A DNA stretch of 64,000 nucleotides from Jatrophihabitans cynanchi (lineage in GTDB: Bacteria; Actinomycetota; Actinomycetes; Mycobacteriales; Jatrophihabitantaceae), in contig NZ_CP097463.1 in NCBI RefSeq assembly GCF_027247405.1, positions 372,001 through 436,000 of the forward strand, read 5' to 3'. Made by a program: the position numbers and the translations under genes. Shown one piece after another: positions 11,468 through 20,700 of this stretch (positions are counted from its first letter, which is position 1; every line of letters starts with the position of its first letter). The notes beneath the pieces were generated by a model. It saw nothing but the letters and a program-made list of their open reading frames with translations. It had not been told where the DNA came from and did no database searches.

Positions 11468-12141
11468 TCAGCGCCACCGGTCGACCACCGCGAGGACGTC
11501 GCCGAGCCGCTGCACGACCGCGTCCGGAGTACCGACGACAGGACCGTGCTGCTCGGCCGGGATCGCGCTGTGCGGGATGTGCACGGTGCGCATGCCTACC
11601 GCAGCGGCACCGTAGATGTCGTCGAACACCGGTCGCCCACGAAGACCGTGCCCGCCGGGTCGTCCACCTCGACAGCCGCCAACGCGGAACGGAACGCCTC
11701 GGGATGCGGCTTGGTCCACGGGATCTCCGAGGTGTAGACGGCGCCGTCGATCAGGTGCGCCACCTCGTCCCGGACGAAGATCTGCTCGTGCACGCTGCGC
11801 GGCCAGATGGTGTTGGACAGCACGCCGACCTTGATCCCCCGCTCGTGCAGCGCGGTGAACAGCCCGATCGCGTCCGGGTCCAGCATCGTGTGCGGCTCCC
11901 ACCAGGCGTGGAAGGCGGCCAGCATCTGCTCGGTGTGCGCGATGCCGGCCTGCGCGAACACCTCGTCCAAGGTGGCGCTGCGCTGCTCGTCGCGGCACCG
12001 CAGCCACATCGCGTTCTCGGCCTCGTGCAGCCGCGCGGCGGCTGGCGGGTCACCGACAGCGGCGAGCCACGCCTCGAGCGGTTCGATGGTGTGCCAGGGC
12101 GTGAGCGTGCCGCCCCAGTCGAAGATGACTGACGTGATCAT
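11468..12141 (-). pseudogene. HAD family hydrolase, single-base frameshift
   Basis: HAD-superfamily phosphatase of about 224 residues when both frames are joined. Motif I is FDWGGTLT near residue 9, motif II is LSNTIWP and the motif III Lys is in WTKPHPEAF. At VFVGDR the frame breaks and would end ten residues later (CSTTSTVPLR). Reading one base earlier restores FDDIYGAAAVGMRTVHIPHSAIP and a normal C-terminus. Adding one base near 11628-11632, giving GDRLFDDIYG, repairs the gene. Either the gene is inactive, missing the end of the motif IV region and the whole C-terminus, or this is a sequencing error. It directly follows the acetyltransferase stop codon. Confidence 0.85.
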
Positions 12142-13008
12142 TTAGAGCAGCACTGTAGACAGCGTGCCGTGCTGGTGCATACCGAGTTTCGCGTACACGC
12201 GGCGAGCCGCGGTGTTGAAATCGTTGACGTACAGGCTCACGGTCGGCGCGAGGGTCAGCCCGTGCCGCACGACCGTGGCGAGCGCGGCCGTGCCGATCCC
12301 GCGGCCACGCAGGTCCGGACGCACCCAGACGCCCTGGATCTGACAGGTGTGCGCGGTGAGCGCGCCGACATCGGCCTTGAACACGACCTGGCCGCGGCGA
12401 TCGAAGCTGCCGAACGCGCGGCCGGCACGGATCAGTTCGTCGACGCGGCGCCGGAACGCGGCACTGCCCGGGGCGACGTGCGGCGACACCCCGAGTTCCT
12501 CGGTGAACATCGTTGCCGCGGCGGCCAAGTAGCGCTCGGTGTCGTCCGGGCGGGCGGCCCGCACGCTCTCGTCGCCCGGCACCAGGATCGGCCCGCTCGT
12601 GACGAGCAACGGCTGCTCGCGGCGGATGGCTCGCGGCGGGCCCCACCGCTCGGACAGCACCGGCCACATGGCGGCCACCGCGTCGGCGCGGCCCACGATC
12701 GAGGTGCAGATGCGGGGGCGCTGCGCGACCAGCGCGGCCAGCGCGGTCCACGACGCGGGGTCGCCACCGATCGGGATCAGGTTCCCCCCACTGAAGCAGG
12801 CGGCGACCAGGTCGTCGCCCTCGCGGACCGCGAACACGGTGCCCCCGAGGCGCTTCGGCTGCACCGATCCGACCGCGCGCACCCGCGAGTCGACCACCAC
12901 GTTCGTGATCGGATCGGCACCGAGCAGGCGGGCGAACCGGCCGCGCGAGCTGTCGTCCAACGCGGCCACCCGGGCCCGGCGGCTCAGCCCCGGGTGCAGC
13001 GCAGTCAC
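12142..13008 (-). CDS. GNAT acetyltransferase with DUF4081 N-terminus
   Basis: About 288 residues. The N-terminal half (to about 150) is DUF4081-like: LLGADPITNVVVDSRVRAVG and CFSGGNLIPIG. The C-terminal half is a GNAT domain with the acetyl-CoA loop VRPDLRGRGIGTAALATVV and the final LYVNDFNTAARRVYAKLGM. A gene of this kind next to ispG is conserved in mycobacteria and relatives; the substrate is unknown. The start is uncertain: GTG at 13008 is the first candidate that leaves a family-like N-terminus, but it has no clear ribosome site. The stop codon is immediately before the ATG of the HAD gene. Confidence 0.85.
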   Translation of the reverse strand: MTALHPGLSRRARVAALDDSSRGRFARLLGADPITNVVVDSRVRAVGSVQPKRLGGTVFAVREGDDLVAACFSGGNLIPIGGDPASWTALAALVAQRPRICTSIVGRADAVAAMWPVLSERWGPPRAIRREQPLLVTSGPILVPGDESVRAARPDDTERYLAAAATMFTEELGVSPHVAPGSAAFRRRVDELIRAGRAFGSFDRRGQVVFKADVGALTAHTCQIQGVWVRPDLRGRGIGTAALATVVRHGLTLAPTVSLYVNDFNTAARRVYAKLGMHQHGTLSTVLL

Positions 13009-13017
13009 GTCCGCTGA

Positions 13018-13204
13018 CGCTACCGGCAGACGCTGGTGTCGCGCAGCATCCTGTTCGCCGAGTTGACGACTGGACACGCCGGTGTGTGACTCCGAGGCCG
13101 CCAGGGTGCGCGACCTGACCACCTTCGCCCCGCTGCGGCTGCGCACCCGTGAGGCGTTGCAGACCCAGCTCGCCGTCTGCGGGTCGCGAGCGCAGGCTCG
13201 CTGA
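13018..13204 (+). other. Possible gene remnant in the ispG/acetyltransferase gap
   Basis: The 245 bases between the acetyltransferase and ispG hold no intact gene I recognise. On plus, one frame reads RYRQTLVSRSILFAEL and stops at 13087-13089. The next frame, from GTG 13082, reads on for 40 codons (CDSEAARVRDLTTFAPLRLR) to a TGA at 13202-13204. Together they look like the broken end of a helical protein, but no family is recognised. It may simply be open GC-rich sequence. Confidence 0.2.
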
Positions 13205-13253
13205 TCCCGAGGCCAGCCGCCATCGGCCCGGTCGAGGCGGCGATGATCGCCGC

Positions 13254-14417
13254 TCAGCTCACCGAAACAGAGGGCTCTCCTGAAGCCACACCGGCCTTGC
13301 CCATCTCTTCGGCCAGCCGCATCGCCTCCTCGATGAGGGTCTCGACGATCTGCGACTCCGGGACGGTCTTGATCACCTCGCCCCTGACGAAGATCTGGCC
13401 CTTGCCGTTGCCGGACGCCACACCGAGGTCGGCCTCCCGAGCCTCGCCCGGGCCGTTCACGACGCAGCCCATCACCGCGACGCGCAGCGGCACGGTCATG
13501 CCCTCGAGGCCTGCCGTGACCCGCTCGGCGAGGGTGTAGACGTCGACCTGGGCGCGCCCGCAGGACGGGCAAGAGACGATCTCCAGCTTGCGCTGCCGCA
13601 GGTTCAGCGACTCCAGGATCGCCAGACCGACCTTGACCTCCTCCACCGGCGGCGCGGACAGCGAGACGCGGATGGTGTCGCCGATGCCGCGCGAGAGCAG
13701 TGCGCCGAACGCAGTCGCGGACTTGATCGTGCCCTGGAACGTCGGGCCGGCCTCGGTCACGCCGAGGTGCAGCGGGTAGTCGCACCGCGCGGCGAGCTGC
13801 TCGTAGGCCTGCACCATGATGACCGGGTCGTGGTGCTTGACCGAGATCTTGAAATCGCGGAAGCCGTGTTCCTCGAACAGCGCGGCCTCGTTCAGCGCCG
13901 ACTCCACCAGTGCTTCCGGCGTCGCCTTGCCGTACTTGGCCAGCAGCCGCTTGTCCAGCGAGCCGGCGTTCACGCCGATGCGCAGGGACACCCCGGCGTC
14001 GGTCGCCGCTCGCGCGATCTCGGCCACCTTGTCGTCGAACGCCTTGATGTTGCCCGGATTGACGCGCACGGCCGCGCAGCCGGCGTCGATTGCCGCGAAC
14101 ACGTACTTCGGCTGGAAGTGGATGTCGGCGATGACCGGGATCTGCGAATGCTTCGCGATCTCGGGCAGCGCGTCGGCGTCGTCCTGCGACGGGACGGCGA
14201 CGCGGACGATGTCGCAACCGGTCGCGGTCAGCTCGGCGATCTGCTGCAGCGTCGCGTTCACGTCGGCCGTCAGGGTCGTGGTCATCGACTGCACCGACAC
14301 CGGCGCGTCACCGCCGACGAGGACCGATCCCACCCTGATCTGGCGGGACTTGCGGCGCGGCGCGAGGACGGGCGGGGGGCTGCTGGGCATACCGAGCGAG
14401 ACTGTCACGCCTGCCAT
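13254..14417 (-). CDS. ispG: 4-hydroxy-3-methylbut-2-enyl diphosphate synthase
   Basis: Penultimate enzyme of the MEP isoprenoid pathway, a [4Fe-4S] protein that converts MEcPP to HMBPP. At 387 residues it has the usual length. The N-terminal TIM barrel is shown by [19 protein letters not shown] and VRVNPGNIK. The cluster-binding Cys residues are in [13 protein letters not shown] and in the [12 protein letters not shown] segment. The ATG at 14417 overlaps the stop codon of rip1 (TAATG), so rip1 and ispG are translationally coupled. dxr, an earlier enzyme of the same pathway, is two genes upstream. Confidence 0.97.
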   Translation of the reverse strand: MAGVTVSLGMPSSPPPVLAPRRKSRQIRVGSVLVGGDAPVSVQSMTTTLTADVNATLQQIAELTATGCDIVRVAVPSQDDADALPEIAKHSQIPVIADIHFQPKYVFAAIDAGCAAVRVNPGNIKAFDDKVAEIARAATDAGVSLRIGVNAGSLDKRLLAKYGKATPEALVESALNEAALFEEHGFRDFKISVKHHDPVIMVQAYEQLAARCDYPLHLGVTEAGPTFQGTIKSATAFGALLSRGIGDTIRVSLSAPPVEEVKVGLAILESLNLRQRKLEIVSCPSCGRAQVDVYTLAERVTAGLEGMTVPLRVAVMGCVVNGPGEAREADLGVASGNGKGQIFVRGEVIKTVPESQIVETLIEEAMRLAEEMGKAGVASGEPSVSVS

Positions 14418-15760
14418 TATCCGCCGAAGAGCTGGACGGGTTTGAAGATGTCCGCATAGAACGTCAAAAGTGTGAGCAGGACGAGCACCGAGGCGACGCC
14501 GTACATCACCGGAAGCATCTGCGCGGTGTCCACGTAGATGGGCTTGCCGATGGCCTCGCCACCGTCGCTGTCGAGCGCCGGCGCCTTCTTGCGCACCCGC
14601 AGCCGCGCCCAGCCACGCCGGGTGGCCTCGACGATCGCGCCGGCCACGTGGCCGCCGTCCAGCGGCAGCAGGGGCAGCAGGTTGAAGAAGAACAGCAGCA
14701 GGTTGACGCTGGCGAGCAGCGAGATCAGCGCGAACACCTTGTCCTTGGTGTCCAGCAGGTTGGTCTCGGCGTACTCGCCGCCGATGCGGCCGATGCCGAC
14801 GACGCCGATAGCCCCGTTCGGGTCGCGCGGCGTGCCGTGGAAGACGGTGTCCCAGAGGCTGCCGATCTTCTCCGGGTACCGGCCGAGCGCCGACAACCCC
14901 TTGCCGATCTGGCTGCCGATCTGGCCCGGCACCGCGGTCAGCGCGACATTCTCGTAGAAGTGGTGGTTCGTCGGCGAGATGCCGACGAAGCCCGCGGTCT
15001 TGGTCTTCGTGCCGGTGTCGTTCGCGTATTTCAGGTTGCGCACCGGGGTGATGGTCAACGGAACCTGTGCGCCGCCGCGCTCGACGACCACGGACAGCTG
15101 CTTGCCGGCGGACGGCTCGACCAGCGCGACGAGCTGATCCCAGCTGGACACCGCCGTGCCGTTCACCGAAAGGATCTTGTCGCCGGGCTTGAGCCCCGCG
15201 ATCGCTGCCGGCGAGTTCGTCTGCGTGCATTTCTGCAACTCGGCCTTGGTGGCGTTGGCCGGCGAGACGCACTTGGTCACGGTCGCCACGGTCGTCGTCG
15301 GCTCGTCCTTGGGCAGGCCCAGGCCGACGAGCAGCACGAGGGTGAGCACCAGGTAGATCAGCAGGTTCATGCTCGGTCCGCCGAGCATGACGATCATCTT
15401 CTTGCCCGGAGTGAGCCGGTAGAACTCGCGGTCCTCGTCGCCCGGCTGTACCTCGGCGCGGCTGACCTGCCGGAAGTCCTCGACCGCGCTCGCCATCCGG
15501 CGCGGCCACCGCGAGACCTTGCCATCGGCGCGCGGCGGAACCATCCCGATCATCCGGATGTAGCCGCCCAGCGGGATCGCCTTGAGGCCGTACTCGGTGT
15601 CGCCCTTCTTGCGGGAGAACATCGTCGGGCCGAAGCCGACCATGTACTGGGTCACCTTCACGCCGAACTTCTTGGCCGGCACCATGTGCCCGATCTCGTG
15701 CAGCGCGATCGAGACCAGCAGCCCGACGGCGAACACGATGACGCCCAGTGCGTACAGCAC
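14417..15760 (-). CDS. rip1: Site-2 intramembrane zinc protease (Rip1/RseP family)
   Basis: A 447-residue membrane metalloprotease that cuts regulatory membrane proteins such as anti-sigma factors. The zinc motif HEIGH is at 21-25 in the first membrane helix, and [16 protein letters not shown] near residue 370 supplies the third zinc ligand. A PDZ domain lies between them, with [26 protein letters not shown]. The C-terminus is a membrane helix followed by the short [13 protein letters not shown] end. It lies between dxr and ispG, as in mycobacteria. The substrate cannot be inferred here. Confidence 0.95.
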   Translation of the reverse strand: MLYALGVIVFAVGLLVSIALHEIGHMVPAKKFGVKVTQYMVGFGPTMFSRKKGDTEYGLKAIPLGGYIRMIGMVPPRADGKVSRWPRRMASAVEDFRQVSRAEVQPGDEDREFYRLTPGKKMIVMLGGPSMNLLIYLVLTLVLLVGLGLPKDEPTTTVATVTKCVSPANATKAELQKCTQTNSPAAIAGLKPGDKILSVNGTAVSSWDQLVALVEPSAGKQLSVVVERGGAQVPLTITPVRNLKYANDTGTKTKTAGFVGISPTNHHFYENVALTAVPGQIGSQIGKGLSALGRYPEKIGSLWDTVFHGTPRDPNGAIGVVGIGRIGGEYAETNLLDTKDKVFALISLLASVNLLLFFFNLLPLLPLDGGHVAGAIVEATRRGWARLRVRKKAPALDSDGGEAIGKPIYVDTAQMLPVMYGVASVLVLLTLLTFYADIFKPVQLFGG

Positions 15761-15796
15761 GTTCGTGTCGTCCTCTCGATGCGTCCTGGTGCTCGC

Positions 15797-16990
15797 TCAG
15801 GCGTGGTTGCCGGGGGCGACGAGCGCGCGAGCACGCTCGCGGGCCCAGTCCTGCGCCCGTTCGACGTCCTCGACGGTACCTGGGCTCGCGGCGGCCGGGT
15901 GCTCGTTCCTCAGCCACTCATCCAGTACATCGGCAACGGTGTCCACGATCTGCAGGAAACTCACCGCCCCGGCGTGGAAGGCGGCGACCAGCTCCTCGTT
16001 GGCCGCGTTGTACACGGCAGGCGCCCAGCCACCGGCCTCGCCCGCCCGCCGCGCGAGGTCGACCGCCGGGAACGCCTCGCAGTCCAGCGGCTCGAAGGTC
16101 CACTGCTGCGACTTCGTCCAGTCCAGCGGGGCGGCGGCACCGCCGACCCGGTCCGGCCAGCCCATGGCCAGCGAGATAGTCAGCCGCATGTCCGGCGGCG
16201 ATGCTTGCGCGATGGTCGAGCCGTCGGTGAACTCGACCATCGAGTGCACGACCGACTGCGGGTGGACGACCACGGCGATGTGCTCGTAGGGCACGCCGAA
16301 CAGCAGGTGCGCCTCGATCAGCTCCAAGCCCTTGTTCACCAGGGTGGCCGAGTTCGTGGTGATCAGCTTGCCCATGTCCCAGGTGGGGTGCGCGAGCGCC
16401 TGCTGTGGCGTCACGTCGGCGAGGTCGGCCCGGCTGCGGCCGCGGAACGGGCCGCCGCTGGCTGTCAGCACCAGGCGGCGCACCTCCTCCGGGGCGCCGG
16501 CGCGCAGGCATTGCGCCAGCGCCGAGTGCTCCGAGTCGACCGGGACGATCTGACCGGCCGCTGCGCGATCGGCCACCAGCGGGCCGCCGGCAACCAGCGA
16601 CTCCTTGTTGGCGAGCGCGACGAACCGGCCGGCCTCGAGCGCGGCGAGCGTGGCCCGCAACCCCTGCGCGCCGGCGACCGCGTTCAGGACCACGTCCGCC
16701 TCGCGCGCGGCGAGTTCGGTGGCGGCGTCCGGGCCGCCCAGCACGCGGATCCCGGCGGCGCCGAGCCCGGCGAGTCGCGTCCTGAGCTCGGCGGCCCGCG
16801 CGGTGCCGCCGACGCCGACCACCTCGACGCGCAGTTCGGCAGCCTGCTCGGCGAGCAGCGCCAGGTTGGCGCCGCCCGCGGCCAGCGCGGTAACCCGGAA
16901 CCGGTCCGGCGCGTGCTTGGCGACGTCGATCGCCTGCGTCCCGATCGAGCCGGTCGAGCCGAGCACCGTGACTGTCCGCAGATCGCTCAC
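15797..16990 (-). CDS. dxr: 1-deoxy-D-xylulose 5-phosphate reductoisomerase
   Basis: First committed MEP enzyme, which uses NADPH and a divalent metal to make 2-C-methylerythritol 4-phosphate. It has 397 residues and the N-terminal NADPH loop [14 protein letters not shown]. The catalytic region reads [11 protein letters not shown] and [14 protein letters not shown], followed by [16 protein letters not shown] and [24 protein letters not shown]. It starts at a GTG at 16990 ([11 protein letters not shown]). It is the first gene of the dxr-rip1-ispG set, with 36 bases to rip1. Confidence 0.97.
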   Translation of the reverse strand: MSDLRTVTVLGSTGSIGTQAIDVAKHAPDRFRVTALAAGGANLALLAEQAAELRVEVVGVGGTARAAELRTRLAGLGAAGIRVLGGPDAATELAAREADVVLNAVAGAQGLRATLAALEAGRFVALANKESLVAGGPLVADRAAAGQIVPVDSEHSALAQCLRAGAPEEVRRLVLTASGGPFRGRSRADLADVTPQQALAHPTWDMGKLITTNSATLVNKGLELIEAHLLFGVPYEHIAVVVHPQSVVHSMVEFTDGSTIAQASPPDMRLTISLAMGWPDRVGGAAAPLDWTKSQQWTFEPLDCEAFPAVDLARRAGEAGGWAPAVYNAANEELVAAFHAGAVSFLQIVDTVADVLDEWLRNEHPAAASPGTVEDVERAQDWARERARALVAPGNHA

Positions 16991-17025
16991 GTCCCCATCC
17001 TCTCGCTGCCCAATCCTCGCGCTGC

Positions 17026-18189
17026 TCAGTGGGGCTGCAGCGCGTCGCGGCCGAGGCCGGCCGCGCTCGCGTGGCCGGACAGCGCCAGCGCCAGGTCGAG
17101 GTCGGCGAGCAGGCTGCGCAGCACGTGCCGCACGCCGGCCGTCCCGCCCAGGGCCAGGCCGTACACCCAGGGCCGCCCGACGAGCACCGCCCGGGCCCCG
17201 AGGGCGAGCGCTTTGAGGATGTCCGCGCCGGTGCGCACGCCGGAGTCGAACAGCACCTCCAGCGAGTCACCCACCGCGTCGGCGATCGCCGGCAGCGCGT
17301 CGAGCGAGGCGATCGCTCCGTCGACCTGGCGCCCGCCGTGGTTGGAGACTACGATGCCCTGCACACCGCAGTCGAGCGCACGGCGCGCGTCGTCGACGTG
17401 CTGGATGCCCTTGAGCACCACCGGGCCGTCCCAGTTCTCGCGCAGGAACGCCACCTGGTCCCAGGTGTGGTCGACGCCGCTGAACACCGGCAGCCAGCGC
17501 ATCAGGGCGGCCGGCAGATCCTCGGCCGGCGGCTTGTCCAGCGGCGCGCAGAACGCCGGATCGGTGAAGTAGTTGGCCAGCCCCTCGCCGGTGAGGAAGG
17601 GCAGGTAGGCGCGGTCCAGGTCGTGCGGACGCCAGCCGAGCAGCCAGGTGTCCAGGGTGACGACGAGCGTGGTGAACCCGGCCGCCTTCGCCCGCGCCAG
17701 CAGGCTCAGGCAGACCTGCTCGTCGTTGGGCCAGTACAGCTGGAACCAGCGCACCCCGTCGCCGTTCGCGGCCGCGACGTCCTCCAGGCAGAACGAGGAC
17801 ACCGTCGAGAGCGCCATCGCCAGCCCGAGTTCGGCGGCCACCGCCGCGACGGCCTTCTCCGCCTCCGGGTGCACGATCGACTGCACGCCGATCGGTGCGG
17901 TGATGATCGGCGCGCGCAGCCGCTCGCCCAGCACGGTGGTGCCCAGGTCGCGGTCCGTCGCGCCGGTGAGCATCCGCGGTACCAGCCGCCACCGGTCGAA
18001 CGCCTCGCGGTTCGCCCGGTTGGTCGCGCCGGAGCCGGCCGCGCCCGCGACGTACCAGAACGGTCCGGGTTCCAGGGCCTCGCGGGCGGCCTGCTCCAGC
18101 GCGCATGAGTCGGTGGTGAACGGCGGCAGCACGCCACCCATGCCCTGCAGGTAGATCTCGCTCGCGTACGCGGACAGCGGTGCACTCAT
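17026..18189 (-). CDS. FMN-dependent alpha-hydroxy acid oxidase, lactate 2-monooxygenase-like
   Basis: A 387-residue flavoenzyme of the lactate/glycolate oxidase family. The FMN and substrate residues appear in [19 protein letters not shown] (catalytic His and Arg) and in [30 protein letters not shown]. The segment [14 protein letters not shown] followed by FTDPAF is typical of the lactate 2-monooxygenase branch, which turns lactate into acetate, CO2 and water. True substrate choice cannot be read from sequence. The N-terminus [12 protein letters not shown] is also as in that branch. It stands between dxr and efeB on the same strand. Confidence 0.88.
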   Translation of the reverse strand: MSAPLSAYASEIYLQGMGGVLPPFTTDSCALEQAAREALEPGPFWYVAGAAGSGATNRANREAFDRWRLVPRMLTGATDRDLGTTVLGERLRAPIITAPIGVQSIVHPEAEKAVAAVAAELGLAMALSTVSSFCLEDVAAANGDGVRWFQLYWPNDEQVCLSLLARAKAAGFTTLVVTLDTWLLGWRPHDLDRAYLPFLTGEGLANYFTDPAFCAPLDKPPAEDLPAALMRWLPVFSGVDHTWDQVAFLRENWDGPVVLKGIQHVDDARRALDCGVQGIVVSNHGGRQVDGAIASLDALPAIADAVGDSLEVLFDSGVRTGADILKALALGARAVLVGRPWVYGLALGGTAGVRHVLRSLLADLDLALALSGHASAAGLGRDALQPH

Positions 18190-18202
18190 GGGCCGCAGTC
18201 TG

Positions 18203-19444
18203 TCAGGCGAACAGCGCCTTGCCGAAGTAGTCGCCCGCTTCGGCGAGCCCGGGCGGCACCGCGAACAGCCCGCTGCCGGTGTGCCGGATGTACTCGTTCA
18301 GCAGGTCGTGCCCGCCGAGCCGGCGCTGGATCGGCACGAACTGGGTGCGTGGATCTTTCTGGAACACGATGAAGAACAGCCCGGCGTCCAGCAGACCGGT
18401 CTGCGGGTCGATGCCGTCGGTGTAGGAGTAGCCGCGGCGCAGCAGCTTCTGCCCGCCGTTGGTCGCCGGCGCCGCGAGCCGGATGTGCGCGTTCAGGTCG
18501 ATCACCGGCTTGCCCTCGCCGTCCTTGGCCGCCAGGTTCACCGTGTCGGACTCGGACTTGCCGGTCAGCGGCGCGCCGCTGGTCTTGAACCGGCCGAAGA
18601 CCTGCTCCTGGTCGAGCAGGAAGTCGGTGTCCCAGTTCTCGATCAGCATCCTGATGCGCCGCGCCACCAGGTAGCTGCCGCCGCGCATCCAGTCCTGGTC
18701 GGTCTCCGCACCGACCCAGACGAACTCGTCGAACGAGCGCGTGTCCTCGGCCTTGATGTTGTTCGTACCGTCCTTGAAACCCATCAGGTTGCGCGGCGTG
18801 TCCTGCGAGGTGGACGTGGACGAGGTACGCCCGAAGCCCAGCTGCGACCAGCGGAGCACCGCCGTGCCGCGCGCCAGCCGCGCGAAGTTGCGGATCACGT
18901 GGAAGGCGACCTGGGGGTCGTTCGCGCAGGCCTGCACACACAGGTCGCCCCCGCTGCGGTTCGGGTCGAGAGTGTCACCCGGCAGCGGTGGGATGTCGGC
19001 CAGCGCGGCCGGCCGGTAGCGGCTGAGCCCGAACCGGTCGTCGAACAGCGTCGGCCCGAAGCCGACGGTGATCGTCAACTGCGACGCCGGCAGTCCGACG
19101 GCCTCACCGGTGTCGATGGGCGGCGCGTGCGGGCTGATGTCGACCGCACCCACCGGTTCGCCGCGGGTCAGCTGGGCGGCCGCCGCGGCCCAGCGGGCGA
19201 GCATGGTCTGCACCGCGGTCTTGTCCCGTGAGGTGATGTCGAAGGCGCCGAACGCGAGCCGGTCCTGCGCGGGCGTCGCGATGCCGGCCTGGTGCGCGCC
19301 GTAGAACGGCACAGCCTCCGCGTGGGCGGACGAGCCGGTGCGCTCGGTGGCGCGGGCCACGCCGAAGCCCGCGCCACCTGCGGCGGCCAGCCCGGCCGCG
19401 CCCAGTGCTCCGCCGAGGAAGCGCCGTCGGGAGGTGTCAGGCAT
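18203..19444 (-). CDS. efeB: Dye-decolorizing haem peroxidase EfeB
   Basis: A 413-residue DyP-type peroxidase of the ferrous iron uptake system EfeUOB. A Tat signal (SRRRFLGGALGAAG) covers the first 35 residues, so it acts outside the membrane. The family motif GFKDG is at 222-226, and the likely haem-binding His is H320 in DLNAHIRL. The C-terminus RRGYSYTDGIDPQTG and GLFFIVFQKDPRTQF is intact. The ATG at 19444 overlaps the efeO stop codon by 8 bases. The operon order is efeU-efeO-efeB on minus, preceded by iron boxes. Confidence 0.95.
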   Translation of the reverse strand: MPDTSRRRFLGGALGAAGLAAAGGAGFGVARATERTGSSAHAEAVPFYGAHQAGIATPAQDRLAFGAFDITSRDKTAVQTMLARWAAAAAQLTRGEPVGAVDISPHAPPIDTGEAVGLPASQLTITVGFGPTLFDDRFGLSRYRPAALADIPPLPGDTLDPNRSGGDLCVQACANDPQVAFHVIRNFARLARGTAVLRWSQLGFGRTSSTSTSQDTPRNLMGFKDGTNNIKAEDTRSFDEFVWVGAETDQDWMRGGSYLVARRIRMLIENWDTDFLLDQEQVFGRFKTSGAPLTGKSESDTVNLAAKDGEGKPVIDLNAHIRLAAPATNGGQKLLRRGYSYTDGIDPQTGLLDAGLFFIVFQKDPRTQFVPIQRRLGGHDLLNEYIRHTGSGLFAVPPGLAEAGDYFGKALFA

Positions 19445-20645
19445 CGGCAACCTTGCTGGCCACCCTCGACAGCGGCTCCTGCACGGCCTTGATCGCGGCC
19501 GCCAGGTCACGCTTGTCCTGGTCGGTGAGCGCGGTGTACAGCACGAAGCCGGACTTCTCACCGGGGCTGCGGTACTTGTCCACGAGCTTGTCCAGCGCCG
19601 CGAAGTCCTGCTCGATCGTGCCGGCGAGCGCGCCGTCGATCTTCTCCAGCGCCGGCTGCAGCTGGGCGAACGCCTGCTCGGCGCCCTCGATGTTGTTGGC
19701 GAAGTCGAGCACGTCGATGTGCGAGTACCGCTCCTCTTCACCGGTGATCTTGCTCGCGGCCACCTCGTCGAGCAGCTCCTGCGCGCCGTTCGCCAGCTCG
19801 GTGGGCTGGTAGGTCAGCGTGCTGGTCAGCCTCTGCAGCTTGCCGATGTCGGTCACCAGGCCGGTCCCGTACACGGCCAGCCCGGTCAGGCTCTTGTCGG
19901 CGAACAGGCCCTTCTCGATGCGGTGAAAGCCCGTCCACTTGCTCGCCGGGACGTCCCCGTCGCGGGCGTCGATGTCGGCGTCCAGGCTCTCGCTGCCGAC
20001 CGTGAAGGACTCGGCTACCGGCTCGATCTTCTCGTAGAACGGCCGGGCCGCCTGGTAGGCCTCCTGTGCGGCGGCGAGGTCGGTGCCCTGCAGCGCCGTC
20101 GCGAGCTTCTTGCTGGTCTCGAGCAGGTACCCGACCTGGGTGTTCACGTAGGCGGCGTAGCCGGTCGTGGCGTCCTGCAGCAGCGCCGCCACGTCGGCGT
20201 CCCCGGTCGAGGCCTCGCCGGTGACGGTGAGCGCGGTCTTCTCGTTCGCGGCTCCCGGGCAGTAGAGCGTGTACGTGCCGGCTCCCAGCTTCACCGCGAA
20301 CTCGCCGGACAGGCCGGGCGGCAGATTCTCCTTCTCGCCGACGATGCGCTGGCCGCTGAGCACCTCGACCTCGCTGACCGCGGTCGCATCGGTGTTGCTG
20401 ATCTTGAAGGTGATGCCGCCCGCGGCGAACTCGGTGCGGTCGCTCTCGCAGCCCTTGGCCGCGGTGATCGTGACGTTCGCGGTGTGCGCGTCTCCGCTCG
20501 CGGGCTTCGGGTCCGCGCTGCCGCTGCTCGTGCAGGCGGCCAGAGCGGTGGCCAGCACGGCGCCTGCGGCGGCGGTCGTAGCGGCTCGGCAGGTCCGGAC
20601 GGCGCGGGTCCGGACGGGGCGGGTCCGGACGGGGCGAGGCGGCAT
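19437..20645 (-). CDS. efeO: Iron uptake periplasmic lipoprotein EfeO
   Basis: A 402-residue EfeO with the N-terminal cupredoxin-like domain (about 55-143) and the C-terminal M75 peptidase-like domain. The lipobox LAAC puts the lipid on Cys38. The M75 HxxE pair is H241/E244 in FHRIEKGLF, the proposed metal site. Residues C66 and C129 flank the cupredoxin fold. It delivers iron to the EfeU permease. The N-terminus carries three tandem copies of an R-x-VRT pentapeptide. A strong IdeR-type box lies 37 bases upstream of the start. Confidence 0.95.
   Translation of the reverse strand: MPPRPVRTRPVRTRAVRTCRAATTAAAGAVLATALAACTSSGSADPKPASGDAHTANVTITAAKGCESDRTEFAAGGITFKISNTDATAVSEVEVLSGQRIVGEKENLPPGLSGEFAVKLGAGTYTLYCPGAANEKTALTVTGEASTGDADVAALLQDATTGYAAYVNTQVGYLLETSKKLATALQGTDLAAAQEAYQAARPFYEKIEPVAESFTVGSESLDADIDARDGDVPASKWTGFHRIEKGLFADKSLTGLAVYGTGLVTDIGKLQRLTSTLTYQPTELANGAQELLDEVAASKITGEEERYSHIDVLDFANNIEGAEQAFAQLQPALEKIDGALAGTIEQDFAALDKLVDKYRSPGEKSGFVLYTALTDQDKRDLAAAIKAVQEPLSRVASKVADA
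20592..20636 (-). repeat. 15-bp tandem repeats in the efeO signal-peptide coding region
   Basis: GGTCCGGACGG recurs at 20592, 20607 and 20622, exactly 15 bases apart. It encodes RPVRT-RPVRT-RAVRT ahead of the hydrophobic signal sequence. This is an in-frame microsatellite that lengthens the basic n-region. Confidence 0.75.
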
Positions 20646-20681
20646 CGGGTCTCCAGGGTCGACAGGTCAGCAGGTCAATAG

Positions 20682-20700
20682 TTAGGACAGGCTAACCTAA
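20682..20700. promoter_or_regulatory. IdeR/DtxR-type iron box upstream of efeO
   Basis: TTAGGACAGGCTAACCTAA matches 17 of 19 positions of the consensus TTAGGTTAGGCTAACCTAA. It lies in the short efeU-efeO gap and covers the efeU stop codon, 37 bases before the efeO start. It predicts iron-dependent repression of efeOB independent of efeU. Confidence 0.85.

Noticed and set aside
12780-12800. C-rich run in the DUF4081/GNAT gene as another copy of the small element
   Set aside because: The codons encode SGGNLIPIG, which fits the family at this place, and no matching arm follows.
13254-15917. A single 887-residue minus-strand frame covering ispG and the rip1 region
   Set aside because: Only the last 387 residues are real (ispG). 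The upstream part is out of frame with the conserved rip1 gene, and TAATG joins the two real genes.
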